From Inia geoffrensis (taxonomy: Eukaryota; Chordata; Mammalia; Artiodactyla; Iniidae): a stretch of 64,000 bases of DNA. The stretch is from positions 18,391,592 through 18,455,591 of the forward strand of contig CM070905.1 of the NCBI GenBank assembly GCA_036417435.1, read 5' to 3'. Shown piece by piece: positions 1 to 11,519 of this stretch. Under the pieces are notes generated by a model. The model saw only the letters and a list, made by a program, of their open reading frames with translations. It did not search any database and was not told the origin of the DNA. Both the position numbers and the translations under genes were made by a program. Numbering within the stretch: the first letter of the stretch is position 1; each line of letters starts with the position of its first letter.

Positions 1-980
1 ATTTATTCATTTTTATTAATTTACTATGTATGTGGTTAAATCAAGTTAAGAGTTTTCAAGTCAAGCACAGTATTCAGGAAGAAAAAACAGGTTGGCTGCT
101 TAGCTGGGCACCAGGATCTTGTGTATAAGCATCATGTAAGATCCACCGGTTCTAGCTATATATTTATAAGTGTATCTGGACAGGGGTCTTCAATGTAAGG
201 GCCTTATAAAGATGACAAATTATTGAGACTGATTGACCCTCCTTGCAGAAGTGAGAACTCCATATAATTTATAATACATAGTTTACTATAACATCAAGTT
301 GTATACTATGAATTAAAGCCAGTATAGAGTGGATTTTTAATCTCAACTTCTCAGTTATGAATAGATAATGATAACCCTAGTGTAGCTAAATGAATACTTT
401 CTCCAATTTATTTTAATCATAAGAACAGAATGCAGAGCCCCCAGGTGGACTCAGGAGTATAGGAAAAAAATAGAATATAATAAAGGTAGTATTTTAGGTA
501 AGGGGAAAGGATAACTATCAATAATTTGTTGGGACTATTGGTTATGGTTATCCATTAGGAATAAATAATGTTTAGGTCCCTATTTCATGCCATTTACTAG
601 TAATTTTCAGGTACATTAAAGATACAAGCGTAAAAAGCTATGAAAACAATCAGAGGAAATACAGGAAAATGTTTTATTACCTTTGGTAGGAAAGAGCATT
701 TTAAACAAGACTGAGAAGGCAAACAACACAAAGGAAAAGACTGATAGATATGACTAAAATAATAAATTTGCTATTATGAAAAATAACACAAGCAATTTTA
801 AAAGGCAGGAGACAGATTAAGGATAAAATGTTTTACATAATTCATCACAAACAAAAGACTAAGAACTGCCAAGTATGACTGTGTAAGCTGTACACTGCAC
901 ACCATCAGGGGAAGCCATTCATGTAGACTACAATATGAGTGGTGTCCCTGAAGTTGCCTTGGTCAAAATCCATTAATATT
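1..980. other. AT-rich non-coding DNA, nothing recognised
   Basis: No open frame of note, no SINE and no clear repeat boundary were seen. The stretch is AT-rich with many stops in all frames. It may be the older part of the L1 remnant that becomes recognisable further right. Confidence 0.5.
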
Positions 981-984
981 TAAA

Positions 985-1600
985 GCACTCCTTATCAATA
1001 AGAAGAAAAGATCAATAAGTCAACGAATGGAAATGTGGGCAAAGAATATGAAAAGTGAATTCATAGAAGAAGAAATATAAGTAATAGTAAACATATACAA
1101 AGATGTTAAATCTCACTTGCAGTCAAAGAAATGTAAATTGGAACAATAATGAAGCATATTTTCACCATATCAATAACGAAAAAACATTTCACACCAATAA
1201 AGAAATACCATTTCAGACTGACAAGATTTAAAATATCATTGTTGGCTAGGACATAGTGAAACAGTATTCTCTTGCATTCCTAGTATGAATGTGAAGTATG
1301 AATGTGACAATACCCATTTAAATTAAAAATGCATATACTATATGACCTAACAATTTTACTTCTCCTGATCTAAAGAAAGCTTCACTCACACATACAAGCT
1401 ATTCATTGCAGAATTTTTTGTAATCACATAAATTAGAAACATCTCATTTGTACGCAGATAGAGTTTAATAGTTGAGTAGAATGAGATAGGTCTATATGCA
1501 GTGAAATCAAAGATCTCCATTATAAACTGTTGGGTGAAAGAAGTAATTTTCATAGTGATACATATGGTATGATACCTGATATATAAAACACACGCTCATA
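985..1600 (+). mobile_element. degraded L1, end of ORF2 and 3' region
   Basis: The order of short matches follows the end of L1 ORF2: a stretch like 'gggcaaagaatatgaaaag', then 'gaagaagaaata', then a stretch reading like 'caaagaaatgtaaattg', followed by the AT-rich 3' portion. All frames are broken. Identification rests on similarity to the L1 C-terminal region seen better preserved elsewhere in this window; the exact ends are uncertain. Confidence 0.55.
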
Positions 1601-1616
1601 TATACACATTAATCAA

Positions 1617-1682
1617 CTTTATAATATTATATTATATAATTATGTGTATTATATAATTATATGTATTATATAATATATACCT
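1617..1682. repeat. AT-rich low-complexity tract
   Basis: Interrupted runs of 'attatata' and 'ataatta' with several short self-complementary pieces. No coding potential. Confidence 0.8.
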
Positions 1683-1846
1683 ATGTTTTTGTATGTGAAT
1701 GCACTAGAAGGACTATACGTCAGTTAACAGAGGTACTTCTGGGAGCCAACTAGGATTAGGCATGGAAGTCAATAGTGGGTTTTAGTTTACTTTTAATGTT
1801 TGAATTGTTGAAAAGGAGGATATTTGTGTTATTTTATTGACATTTT

Positions 1847-2167
1847 AAAAAATTTACACTTCCAGCAAAGTTTGAGTAATTGTCTCATGTTCTCCAGCAA
1901 GTTGTGAGACCAACACTGAGTAAGGATATATATCAAAAATAGAAGATAGCAAATGTACTTTAGTGGGGTAACCTGAATAGATGGAGAGAAGTCAGGAGAA
2001 ATTAAAAGTGATGCCTTTATTGGTGACATTTTATCAAAGGTTATCATAATATCCTACCCAGCAACATCTGTGACTGATACTAGTGCCATGTTTGTAAATG
2101 TAAAAAGTATACTAGTAAAGAATGCAAAACAAGAACAAAAAATTAAAATAAAAAATTTACACTTCCA
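1847..2167 (+). mobile_element. A-tailed retro-insertion of unknown source with 18-bp TSD
   Basis: The 18-bp string aaaaaatttacacttcca occurs exactly at 1847-1864 and again at 2150-2167. The 285 bp between the copies (1865-2149) end in an A-rich stretch of 30-odd bases. The left copy directly follows TTTT, which matches the TTTT/AA nick preference of the L1 endonuclease. This is the signature of an L1-mobilised insertion in plus orientation, such as a processed retrocopy of a transcript 3' end. I do not recognise the source; no long open frame is present. Confidence 0.6.
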
Positions 2168-2169
2168 TT

Positions 2170-3010
2170 CTGTGCTTTTATCTTGAGACAATGGTACTAT
2201 TAAAAAGTCATGAAACAAGACATGTGGCAGTACTTAAAAAATGACAGTGGCAGTTATACAAGCTAGAGTAACCAACACTAACATTTCCTGTGAACTCCCA
2301 GATTTACCTAAAGAAGACTGTATTACCTGTCTTTCATTTTTCTTCCCCTCTTCCCTTTACAATGTTCCTCCTTACCACATCTCAGGCCCTCACTCAGGAA
2401 CCTGGCTCCTGGCCACCTGGGGTTCCCACTCCCTTTGTTGTGACTTTCCTGGCCAGGATTCAAATCCCAGCTGGTCTGATTCACAATTGCACCACTGATG
2501 TCTCGTACAACAAGACTACTATCTACATGGATAGGCTTGACCTCATCCCATCCCATCCCACAGAAGTCACAGGCTGAACAAATTTATTCAGGACTTACTT
2601 AATACCTGTGGAGAGGTCCCAGCCTCCTGCCCCAACTGAGAAAGCTGAGTCAGATGCCTGCCTCAAGTTAGTGCAGCTAGAGGAGCTTGCAAAGGCAGCT
2701 GGGAAATCAGGAGGCTAGAGTTTGCAATAGAGGGGATAAGCGCTCAGAAGGAAAATACACATTTCTAGAGTCAGAGTAGGCTGGGGAGAGACTAGCAGGC
2801 ACTTGGCAATTAGAAGCATGAAATTAGAGGCAATAGATTCAAGATAATTTACAGTCAGGGGCTAATGCTACAAGGCTGGAGAATAAAGAGTGTGAGAAGA
2901 AACAAGGCAGCAACAATGGGGAAGAGCCTCCCACTATGACTCTAGTTCACATCGTTGCCAATGGACCATGCCGTAGCTCTCATGAGGCAGGAGGCACTCT
3001 GGGCAGTTGA
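2170..3010. other. unassigned non-coding DNA
   Basis: Holds overlapping frames of 72-95 codons on both strands around 2241-2577, with no recognisable domain; these look like chance. No repeat family was identified. Confidence 0.45.
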
Positions 3011-3011
3011 C

Positions 3012-3155
3012 CTGAGCCAATGCTTCTCACCTGGTTTGCTTTAAAAAATACTAGCAATACCTGGGCTGCATTAACATTTCTTGGGTAGAGTCAGACATCA
3101 GCAGTTTTCAAATCTCTCCAGGTGATTCTGCAGGACTGAGATGCATTGCCCAGGC
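3012..3155. mobile_element. possible hAT-Charlie fragment (MER58/MER20-like)
   Basis: Starts with 'caatgcttctcacctggtttgc' -like wording and ends 'ccaggtgattctgcagg', a layout shared by short non-autonomous hAT elements in mammals. No TSD could be fixed, so the call is tentative. Confidence 0.35.
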
Positions 3156-3159
3156 TCTA

Positions 3160-4227
3160 CAAACTTGGAATGGGTAATTGGTGGCATCTGGCACAGGTGG
3201 GGGTGGAGGTTCCTGGGAATCCATTCCCTACAGAACAATTATTTCATTACTTTAGTAAATGAGATGATACACCCATTTTTTGCATTAAGATGCCTTCTCT
3301 CATTATTTTCTCACATGAGAGTTCAGGCCCAAGGTTCATAACATCATCATAATTTTGAGATCCTAAGACTAAAAGTTCCCTTTTCAGAGCTGAGGCTCCT
3401 CTGGACACACTCTACACCCAACCCCAACCTCCAACAGAGTTTGCATCATGGACTCAACATAACGTTCCATTCTTTATTTTCTCTCTGAAAATAATATATT
3501 CAAGATTGCAAAGTGTATTTTTGATAATTGGTGTGAAGGTTGGATTTATAGTCCAGTCTTACATGTCAGGCTCAAAACTTATTGGCAGAAAGGTAAGTTG
3601 CATAATTGCTCGGCAGCAGTTACACATACTTGACACATTTATTTCTAGAGCCTGAACTCTGTACATGCATGGACACATATGAAATTCTCCACTCCTGATG
3701 CCTCTTCTCTGGCTCTTGGAAGTAGATTTATGAAGGTATCACTGTACAATATATAGTTTTACTTTTATAATTTGCATGGTTTGTGGTAGCCAAGAGAAGT
3801 AACTAAACCTTTATATGATGAAGTAATAATTTATTCCTTTGAGAGTTTGGGGCTGGATGTACAAATACAAACACAAAATGAAAAATAAATTAACATGGAA
3901 ATTATTTGGTTGTTTTGACTAGATAACAGATTTCTTTGGCATTATGCAGATAGACTCATTTTCTGACAGTCTCAAGATGCCCTACTTAACCTGTATGAAA
4001 TAAGCATTCTGTCCAAGTTGAATACCTAAGATGGATCACCAAGTTCTTGAAATCTACTTCCTTAAGCTCTCAGGTCTGCTCTCATGATTCCTCTGCCACT
4101 TGAAGACTCCTATTAACTTGCTCCTGGAAATCTCCTCCTGGAACATCTTAAGTTTAAAATGCTGCATAAATGACATTAACTGAAAAGAAACTACGAGGTC
4201 TTGGACAAGGAATCAAAGGACTCTATA
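3160..4227. other. unassigned non-coding DNA
   Basis: One 66-codon frame at 3141-3341 without recognisable features. No repeats, RNA genes or regulatory clusters were identified. Confidence 0.45.
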
Positions 4228-4235
4228 GCATAGAT

Positions 4236-4469
4236 CAGGAGTCCCCAACCCCTGGGTCGTGGGCCATTACTGGTCTGTGGCCTGCTAGGAACCGGGCTGC
4301 ACAGCAGTAGGTGAGCAGGAGGCAAACACGCGAAGCTTCATCTGCCGCTCCCTATCGCTCCCCATTGCTCCCCATTTCTCGAATTACTGCCTGAACCATC
4401 CCCCCACCACCATGGAAAATTGTCTTCCACAAAACTGGTCCCTGGTGTCAAAAAGGTTGGGGACCACTG
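4236..4469. mobile_element. non-autonomous hAT-Charlie element, MER1 type, with TSD
   Basis: Terminal inverted repeats are visible: the left end begins caggagtccccaacccctgg and the right end closes ggttggggaccactg. Internal wording (ggcctgctaggaaccgggct, a block of 'ctccccatt' repeats, 'ttgtcttccac') fits the MER1 family. An 8-bp target duplication flanks it: gcatagat at 4228-4235 and gcttagat at 4470-4477, one mismatch. At 234 bp it is shorter than a full MER1B. No transposase is encoded. Confidence 0.88.
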
Positions 4470-4479
4470 GCTTAGATGA

Positions 4480-4860
4480 TGGGCTTATAGTTTTCTCTAC
4501 CAACAAACAGTAAAGGCTTGGAATAGAAAGGAAGATGTGTAAGTTGAATGTCCCAATAAAGAGAAGATAACGAGAAATGAGATTTAAAAGAGAAAACTAT
4601 GGCCTTAGGTATTGGGATGAATGATGGATTCTTGGCCAGGGAAGTATATATAACCGGAGTCTGACCTGATTGAAAAACTACATTAAATAAAGAAGGAGAG
4701 GGAGAGTCGCCTTGATAAGCCTATGAAAGTGGTACCTATCGAGGACAACAAGGATGAGAAGATGAATAAGAGTATGGGACTTGGTGTTTTGTACCCCCAA
4801 AATATTAGAGAGCAAATGGAAGAAGGAAAGAATAACTTATAGTCTCAACATCTTTATACT
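4480..4860. other. unassigned non-coding DNA
   Basis: Purine-rich, no open frame or repeat identified. Confidence 0.45.
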
Positions 4861-5040
4861 AATAATATCTGTCACTGATTACTTACTATCTTCATATCAC
4901 TATTAAACTTAGGAACAATCCTATAAAGTAAGTACCATTATTACTTCCATTCTACAGATGGAGAAAATAAAGCTTATAGGAGCTAAACTTATAGACGCTT
5001 AAGAAGCCATGTTCACAAGGACATGCACAGCTGGTTCTTG
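4861..5040 (-). repeat. MIR SINE fragment
   Basis: Contains the MIR core in reverse: 'taagtaccattattacttcc' followed by 'attctacagatggagaaaataaagc', the usual order of the central MIR region read on the minus strand. Diverged. Confidence 0.7.
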
Positions 5041-5438
5041 TGGGAAAAGGAGGATTTAGACATGGGCAATCTGGTCGAGAGCCCACACTACATCATACTG
5101 TCTCCCTAACCTGCCAAGTGTATAGTGTAAGCAAAGTGAGCTTGAGATTATACAATACTGTGATTTTTGAGACATGGTGGAAAGAGATTCCATATTGAAA
5201 TGCACTGATGGAAGAGCAAGTCCTATTCCTGAACGATAGGCCTCTAATGGGGGGAGACTGAATGGTACTATATGTCAAGGGACTATTCACATGAATAACC
5301 TATGAATGGAAACACTGTAGAGTAAGGATGAGTTAGAGAAGAAAAGATATGGCTTGTTTTGGAACTATGTTATGGGCCACCTGGTCAGAAGGAGAAAATT
5401 AATTACACGTTTCTGACAGATAAAATTAGTATAGCAGT

Positions 5439-5595
5439 GGGAATTCCCTGGTGGTTCAGTGGTTAGGACTCTGTGCTTTCACAGCTGAGGGCCCGGTTTC
5501 GATCCCTGATTGGGGAACTTGGGGAACTAAGATCCCCCAAGCATGACATGTGGCAAAAAAAAAAAAAAAAAAAAAAAAAAAAGAAGAAGAACTAG
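5439..5595 (+). mobile_element. CHR-1 type tRNA-derived SINE
   Basis: Begins gggaattccctggtggttca and keeps the polymerase III B-box-like 'ggtttcgatccc', then 'ggggaactaagatccc' and a long A tail. A 12-bp TSD is present: tagtatagcagt at 5427-5438 and tagtataggagt at 5596-5607. CHR SINEs are shared by cetaceans, hippos and ruminants. The segment 'ggggaactt' is duplicated inside this copy. Confidence 0.92.
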
Positions 5596-5928
5596 TAGTA
5601 TAGGAGTGAGATCTAGAATTGATCACTGAATATATATTATGTATGGTGGTAGACCCATTCTTGACTCGCCTTAACCTTTCAGAAGAAAGTGGAAGTAATT
5701 TTTTTTTTTTACTTTTAATTGCTAGGAGTAAAAGAATAAGCAATAATCAAGCATATGCCTTAGACTTTAGGAAGATAGAATTTTTTTAAGTCTAGGGAAG
5801 AAAGGCATGGTTCTCCCTTCCAAGAAAAGGTACTTGGAAAGGCCTCAAATATGATTCCAGAGTAATTAATAATACATGATTATAATAGGAAAGAACTAGG
5901 TGTTTTCCTGAGGATCTATGAGGAGAGT

Positions 5929-6606
5929 GTGCCAGTTATTAAGGTGCTACCTCTCAACTCCAGATCCACCCTCCTCTATTCTGCTTTGTGATGCTGGGAC
6001 TGTGCACAGCACATTTCTGCTTTGACAGCAGGCGACCTGTTGGACTCTGCCAATAGGGGGCGCCTCAGGGAGACTACAGGGCTGAAAGGAGGAAGGGAAG
6101 GGTGTTGCCTGTTCCTGTATGCTAGCAGGTCTTTAGGTCACCCCAGCAATATTGTGTCATCCCAGCAATAGCAGTTTCTTCCTGAAGCGGCAGTTGAATC
6201 TAATTTGCAGTCTCTCCAAACACTTGTCATATCAACCCTCCACCCAGTCCCCCCAAGACATCTGATCCGTACTTCCTCCTCAGAAATCTAGATTTCCTGA
6301 GGCCTCCTCTCCTCCAAGTTCAGAGATACCAACACCAGCCAAACAGCCTCTTCTCCTCAGCAATCTGAATGTCATCTCTGTGGAAGCCCTCCCTTTAGTT
6401 TCCAAACTTTAATAACCCAACCTCCTCTCTTTGTTCTATTTTAGGAGTTCTTCCTGCTGTTGCTTCTTCCCTGATACCTTATTTACCCTTTTAGTTACTT
6501 TGCTAACAACTCTGTGTCTCATTAACAGGCTTTAAAAATATATTAAATTCTCTTTGTTCAAATAACTAGTAGGGGTTTTGTCCCCTGCATGGACCCTAAC
6601 TGGTAG
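5929..6606 (+). mobile_element. ancient LTR-like element, family unresolved
   Basis: Opens with 'tgtgccagttattaagg', carries 'gactctgccaataggggg', and ends with 'tattaaattctctttgttc' followed by 'ggaccctaactggtagag'. A late ATTAAA-type signal followed by a short conserved tail is typical of mammalian LTRs. No flanking duplication was established. A partial CTCF-like core (agggggcgc) sits at 6055-6063. Confidence 0.45.
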
Positions 6607-6609
6607 AGA

Positions 6610-7990
6610 AAGCATTGGGAATATCAAAGCCCTGAGTGAGCAGAAAATAGCAAAAAATATTCACGGCAACCAATGGGGTTTTTAAAAGGAATTTCCTGAT
6701 CAAGAGGAAGATCAAAGGAAGGTCAGATGTTTGGAGAGGATGGTAAAGTGGTTGGTGTCATTTTATTGGAGGATTTAGAACTCAGGCTGGATCATCAATG
6801 GGCAGAAATGTGCCAGAGGAAGTCATCAATCGGAGAAGTGTTCACTCAGAGGACTGTTAGGTCTCAGGATTCTGAGAGGCAGTACCCATCCCAACCCAGA
6901 GTTCCCAGGGCTCTCACAATATCAGAACAGTTCCTCAGGGTTTCTGAAGGGATCATTCTCTATTTCTTCCTCTTACTTTTCTAGTTCTGGGAGACCTGGA
7001 CCTATTGGTTCCCTTCTAGACTGCTATTCTTTACTATGAATTGCGTTCCCTAAAGAGGTCCGAGAATCTGCTCTTTCTGTGAGATCAAGAACTTCTTTGG
7101 TCTAACCCTGAGCTCTAGAAATTTATGTGTTCTCTAAATAAACTCCAGAAATGTTACCCACTCTTGCACCTCTGGCACCTCAGAAATCTGTGTATTTCCT
7201 CGGCACTACTCAAACTTCTGCTGTCTTCTGGAACTTTGAAAAGCACCCCCTCTGGGGTTGGCTAAACAGGAGCCCCTTCATAAAGCTAGAATGACCATCT
7301 AGGTCCCTGGCTGTGGGTGCATCATGCCCTTCTGCATACAGAAGCCCCCCGAGGCTAGATCCACCCCACATCTACCCGTTATCTCACTCTTTTGTCCTTG
7401 CCCTTGAAAGTCCCACTCCTTGCTCTGCACTCTTGTGTCACTTCCATGGTTGGTGCCAGGGCTGACAGGCATTTCTCTGCATTTGTGAAGAAAAATAAAC
7501 AAGCTTATTTTTTCATTTCTCTGGCCTCATTAGACTAATCTCCGATTCCTCAGATATTATTCATCAACAGCTTCGTCCTTCCCCAAAGTCCAAATATACA
7601 GAACCTAAGCTCTGAGCCCCAAAAGTACCATTGCTAGAGATTCCAGCCCAGTTAGGCTCTTCGCATGGACTGCCCACAGAATCTCTCCAGTCATCCCAAA
7701 CTAAGAGCAGTTACTTCATCAAATCCACACAACCATGACGGATAACACTACGCTACAAACTGAAAAATAAATTCCACCATCACCACACCAAAAGGCTTCC
7801 TAAGTCTCCCAAAACTCTTGGACACTGAGAAAAAGGACAGGAATTATCTTACCTACTTTCTTTCTTTCTTCATATAATTCTACCACTTGCTCCTCATCTT
7901 CTCATTACTTACATATTAAGAACACATCACAGCAGGTATTATATAGAACAATTAGGAGATGGAAGGCACTAGGACACTAATAGGAGACAG
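6610..7990. other. unassigned non-coding DNA
   Basis: Frames of 61-85 codons (6727-6984 plus, 7299-7502 minus) have no recognisable domain. A stretch ending near 7510 with 'aaaaataaacaagctta' could be another LTR tail, but I could not place its ends. Confidence 0.4.
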
Positions 7991-8006
7991 TATATTTAAA
8001 AGTGCT

Positions 8007-8380
8007 GGGCTTCCCTGGTGGCACAGTGGTTTGGAATCCGCCTGCCAATGCAGGGGACACGGGTTTGAGCCCTGGTCCGGGAAGATCCCACGTGCCACAG
8101 AGCAACTAAGCTCATGCACCACAACTACTGAGCCTGTGCTCTAGAGCCCGCGACTCACAACTACTGAGTCCGCATGCCACAACTACTGAGGCTATGCGCC
8201 ACAACTACCAAAGTCTGAGTGCCTAGAGCCTGTGCTCCGCAACAAGAGAAGCCACCCAATGAGAAGCCCGCGCACCGCAACGAAGAGTAGCCCCCAATCG
8301 CCGCAACTAGAGAAAGCCGGCGCGCAGCAACAAAGACCCAACGCGGCCAGAAATAAAAATTAATTAATTTAAAAAATTTA
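8007..8380 (+). mobile_element. full-length CHR-2 SINE
   Basis: tRNA-derived head gggcttccctggtggcacag with B-box-like 'gggtttgagccc', then the long body with several 'ccacaactactgag' units, ending 'gcggccagaaataaaaatta'. TSD aaaagtgct at 7998-8006 and 8381-8389. This is the undeleted form; compare the 200-bp copies elsewhere in the window. Confidence 0.94.
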
Positions 8381-8389
8381 AAAAGTGCT

Positions 8390-9100
8390 ATTTTAAGGAA
8401 TGGCAAAGCAACACCCCACCCCACCCCACCCCCTTTTAAAAAAAATATAATCAGGGAAAATTTATCAGAGAAGATAGGTCTGAGGAGTGAAAGCTAAGTG
8501 GCAATTGCCCCTTGGAATTTAGCTTAAGTTCACGCTTCATGCATATGTTTTGATTTAAAATAATTACCTTTTGTTCAGCTTAACTCTGAACTCCCAAATC
8601 TTTCTGCTTTCAATTCTTCAAGTAAGGCACCCCTGAGTACAGTGTGAGGGAGCCAGTTTAATCCAGACTTCTTAAAAACAGCTTGGTATTTTCGACTAAA
8701 TCCAGTAGCAGAATGCGGGCCTAATGGGCCCCCCCCAATTTCTCCCACCCAGATATTTTTCCTTTTTGTCCAGCAAAATGTCATCTGTTCCCAAGGAAGA
8801 AAGAAAGAAAAAGAAAAATGTTTACTTAAACTATTACACTCTAAACTGCTCAATTGATTCTGACCAAATTTAAGATGCTTGATACTGAGTTAGAGAAAAT
8901 AAGGGAAGTATTTATTTGAAACTTAGAAAGTGGAGATTTGACTTTCTTTATTCTCACTTGTAAGAATATTTAGGCTGCAGCTGTGTTACTGCTGTGCAGT
9001 AGAGCTGGCTTTGGATGCATTTATTTTATTGCTAAACACACACCTGCTGTGTGCCTTTTAAGTGCGAGGTGCTGCGCTAAATAGTGTGAAGACACAAAGT
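8390..9100. other. unassigned non-coding DNA
   Basis: A C-rich run (8413-8432) and frames of under 95 codons only. No gene or repeat identified. Confidence 0.45.
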
Positions 9101-9106
9101 ATGATG

Positions 9107-9572
9107 CAGATCTTCCTTGACTTACCACGGGGTTACGTCCAGATATCGTAAGTTGAAAATGTGTTTAATACACCTAACCTACCAAACAGCCTATGTTAAA
9201 TGCTCTCAGAACACTTACATTAACTTACAGTTGGGCAAAATCATCTAACATAAAGCCTATTTTATAATAAGGTGTTGAATATCTCATGTAATTTATTGAA
9301 TACTGTACTGAGAGTGAAAAACAGAATGGTTGTGTGGGTACAGAATGGTTAAGAATGTATCCATTGTTTACCCTCATGATCGCATGGCTGACTGGGAGCT
9401 GTGCTCGCTGCCACTGCCCAGCATCAGGAAAGAGTACTGGACCGTATATCACTAGCCTGGGAAAAGTTCAAAATTCAAAATTCAACGTATGGTTTCTAGT
9501 GAATGCGTGTTGCTTCCACTTCTGTAAAGTTGAAAAATCCCAAGTTGAACCATCATAAGTCGGGGACTGTCT
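9107..9572. mobile_element. non-autonomous Tc1/mariner (Tigger-like) element
   Basis: The left end reads 'cttccttgacttaccacggg' and the right end 'cataagtcggggactgtct', imperfect inverted copies of one terminal motif. Internal blocks 'gggcaaaatcatctaac' and 'tgagagtgaaaaacagaatgg' fit the mammalian MER44/MER2-like Tigger group. The subfamily is not certain. No transposase frame is present. Confidence 0.7.
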
Positions 9573-9574
9573 AC

Positions 9575-10945
9575 ATATCAGAGATCTGGCCTTCCAGGAG
9601 CTTACAAATCAGATGAGATAAGTAGAAGGGATAAGATGTGAACATACATTGCTATGATGTGGCACAATGAAACAAGTGCCATGAAGAGGTGCAATTAAAG
9701 TTTTGCGAGAGTCCAGAGAAAGGCGGGTCACTTCTTTTCTCCAAGAAAGTCTTCCTGGAGGAAGAGGCGTTTCAAGAGCAGAGAAGGGCCTTCCAAGGCT
9801 TAGGAAGGGCGGGAACTGAGGGGCTTGTCAGGGGAAGGGAGGGGCTTCTCTGGGGAAATGAAGTAATAGTGACCAGGAAGATGCAGAGATAATGTCTTCT
9901 GAAGAATCTTTTTCTGGCAAGCTTACTGGGATTGGCTTACTTTGATTTTGCCTAATTTCAGAGTAATTCAGTCAGTGTCTGCATATATAGATGAACTTCC
10001 TGTGCTTTCAATATCTCCAGAATTTCTTATAAAAAATTATGCAGTCTTGCTCTCTCCCTCTCATACCTCCCCATCCCCGAATACAAATATTTCCTGATAG
10101 AAGAGAATAGAATAAATACTTAAAGCCAACTCTAAAGAGGCAAGGCCTCTAATTTTCTCCATTAAATAACTGACCTGAACTCTGAGCTACACACTCATTC
10201 TCATCAGAAACATCTGGAGGTCCCTGGTCTTGCTTCCTGGGAATGAGGTCAAAAGATTTTGGGCCTGAGAGCAGGCTTGATACTTCTTCAGCACTTTCCT
10301 TTGCCTAAAAGTGGCAGTTTGGGGTAACACCACCCTTGTCTGCTTTAATAAAAATACTTCTCATTACTATGAAGTATAATGAACTGCTGCTAGAGAAAAA
10401 GTTTCCCATTGGCCAAGGGCTTAACCATGGGGCTTTGTTCTTTCATCTTTCTGTCTTGATCTTCCCCTTGTTAAAAGAGGGATATCACATTTTTAAGAGT
10501 TTATGTGAGCAAAAATCGATTTGAATTGGGCAGCACCAAACCAGATGTGGTTAGGAGTGCTTCACCACTTATAGAAGCTTGGGTAGAGACTTGGTAGAGA
10601 AAGGCAGAAGCAAAGCAAGGAAATTATCTGACTGGCTATAGTAGTTGCCTTATTTGGGAAAGTTTACTTGGTTATTTGTGATGGCTTCTCCTTACATTTG
10701 ATTTCTTAACCTTGAGGTGTCTACAGGTTTAGGTTTGGGTTTGCTTAGGTTTGGGTTAGGTTAGGCTACTAAGGCATTAAAGCCACCTTAGTCTAACAGA
10801 CTTCTTGTTTAATTAACTCCCTCAAACATGGGTGCTGCAGGAAAAGAGGGGTCCATTGTTTTCTAGACCTTAAAACATCCTACTGTTTTTTAAAATGACA
10901 ACAAACAACTGATCTGATTGGCTATTTTTCATTAAATTTATTAGA
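9575..10945. other. unassigned non-coding DNA
   Basis: Two short frames (9689-9892 and 10336-10524) without domains. A short run resembling degenerate telomere repeats lies at 10729-10768. No exon-like or repeat structure was otherwise found. Confidence 0.45.
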
Positions 10946-10949
10946 GGAC

Positions 10950-11516
10950 TGTAAGCAGATAAGGAAAGGGTCCCCAGAGAAAGAAAACCAGGCATAGCTT
11001 TCTTGACATAAGCGAAGCCATTTTTGGCCTAAGCCATTTTGTGATCCAAGCCTGGCCATGCCCTTGAACAAGTCTCAGTAATTAATGATCTCAAGGGAAC
11101 AAAAGAACGCAGAAACAGAGACTGTTAAGGCAAGAGAGGTAACACTAGAAAAGATAACATATCACGTGTAAGGACTCCCAGTTGTTTCAGTGGTAAAGAC
11201 TAGCCTGAAGCGCTCAACCACCAGATCAACTGCAACCTAAGGGATGACGGTGTTGACCTTTTCGGACCCTCCTGACTTCAATCAGCTAAAGCTTGGGCTC
11301 TGCCTACTACCCAAGCCCTTTCATGAATATGCGTGTACCCTCAGCTTAAACTTCTCCAGTTTTGCAATTCGGGGAAACACAGCTTTAGGAAAGATCCCTG
11401 GTGTTCTTCTTACTTGCTGCAGGTAATAAGAAATCCTTTCTTCTCCTGATTTTTGGCTTGATTGTGTCTTTTGGCTCGACACCCACCAAGAGGTTGAGCC
11501 CAGTTTTCAGGTAACA
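10950..11516 (+). mobile_element. solo LTR of a class I (ERV1-like) endogenous retrovirus
   Basis: A 567-bp element starts TGTAAGCAG and ends GGTAACA, and is flanked by the 4-bp duplication GGAC (10946-10949 and 11517-11520), the duplication length typical of gammaretrovirus-like ERVs. The 5' half has repeated 'gaagccatttt' and 'aagccattttgtg' blocks. The 3' third has the U5-like 'cttgctgcaggtaataag' followed by 'tttggctcgacaccc'. No internal viral genes adjoin it, so it is a recombination-derived solo LTR. The 60- and 68-codon frames inside it are chance. Confidence 0.8.
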
Positions 11517-11519
11517 GGA

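Noticed and set aside
6041..6065. CTCF-like core in the LTR-like element
   Set aside because: Only about 13 of 19 consensus positions match; the conserved part is mostly the G run, so it is much weaker than the site at 31443.
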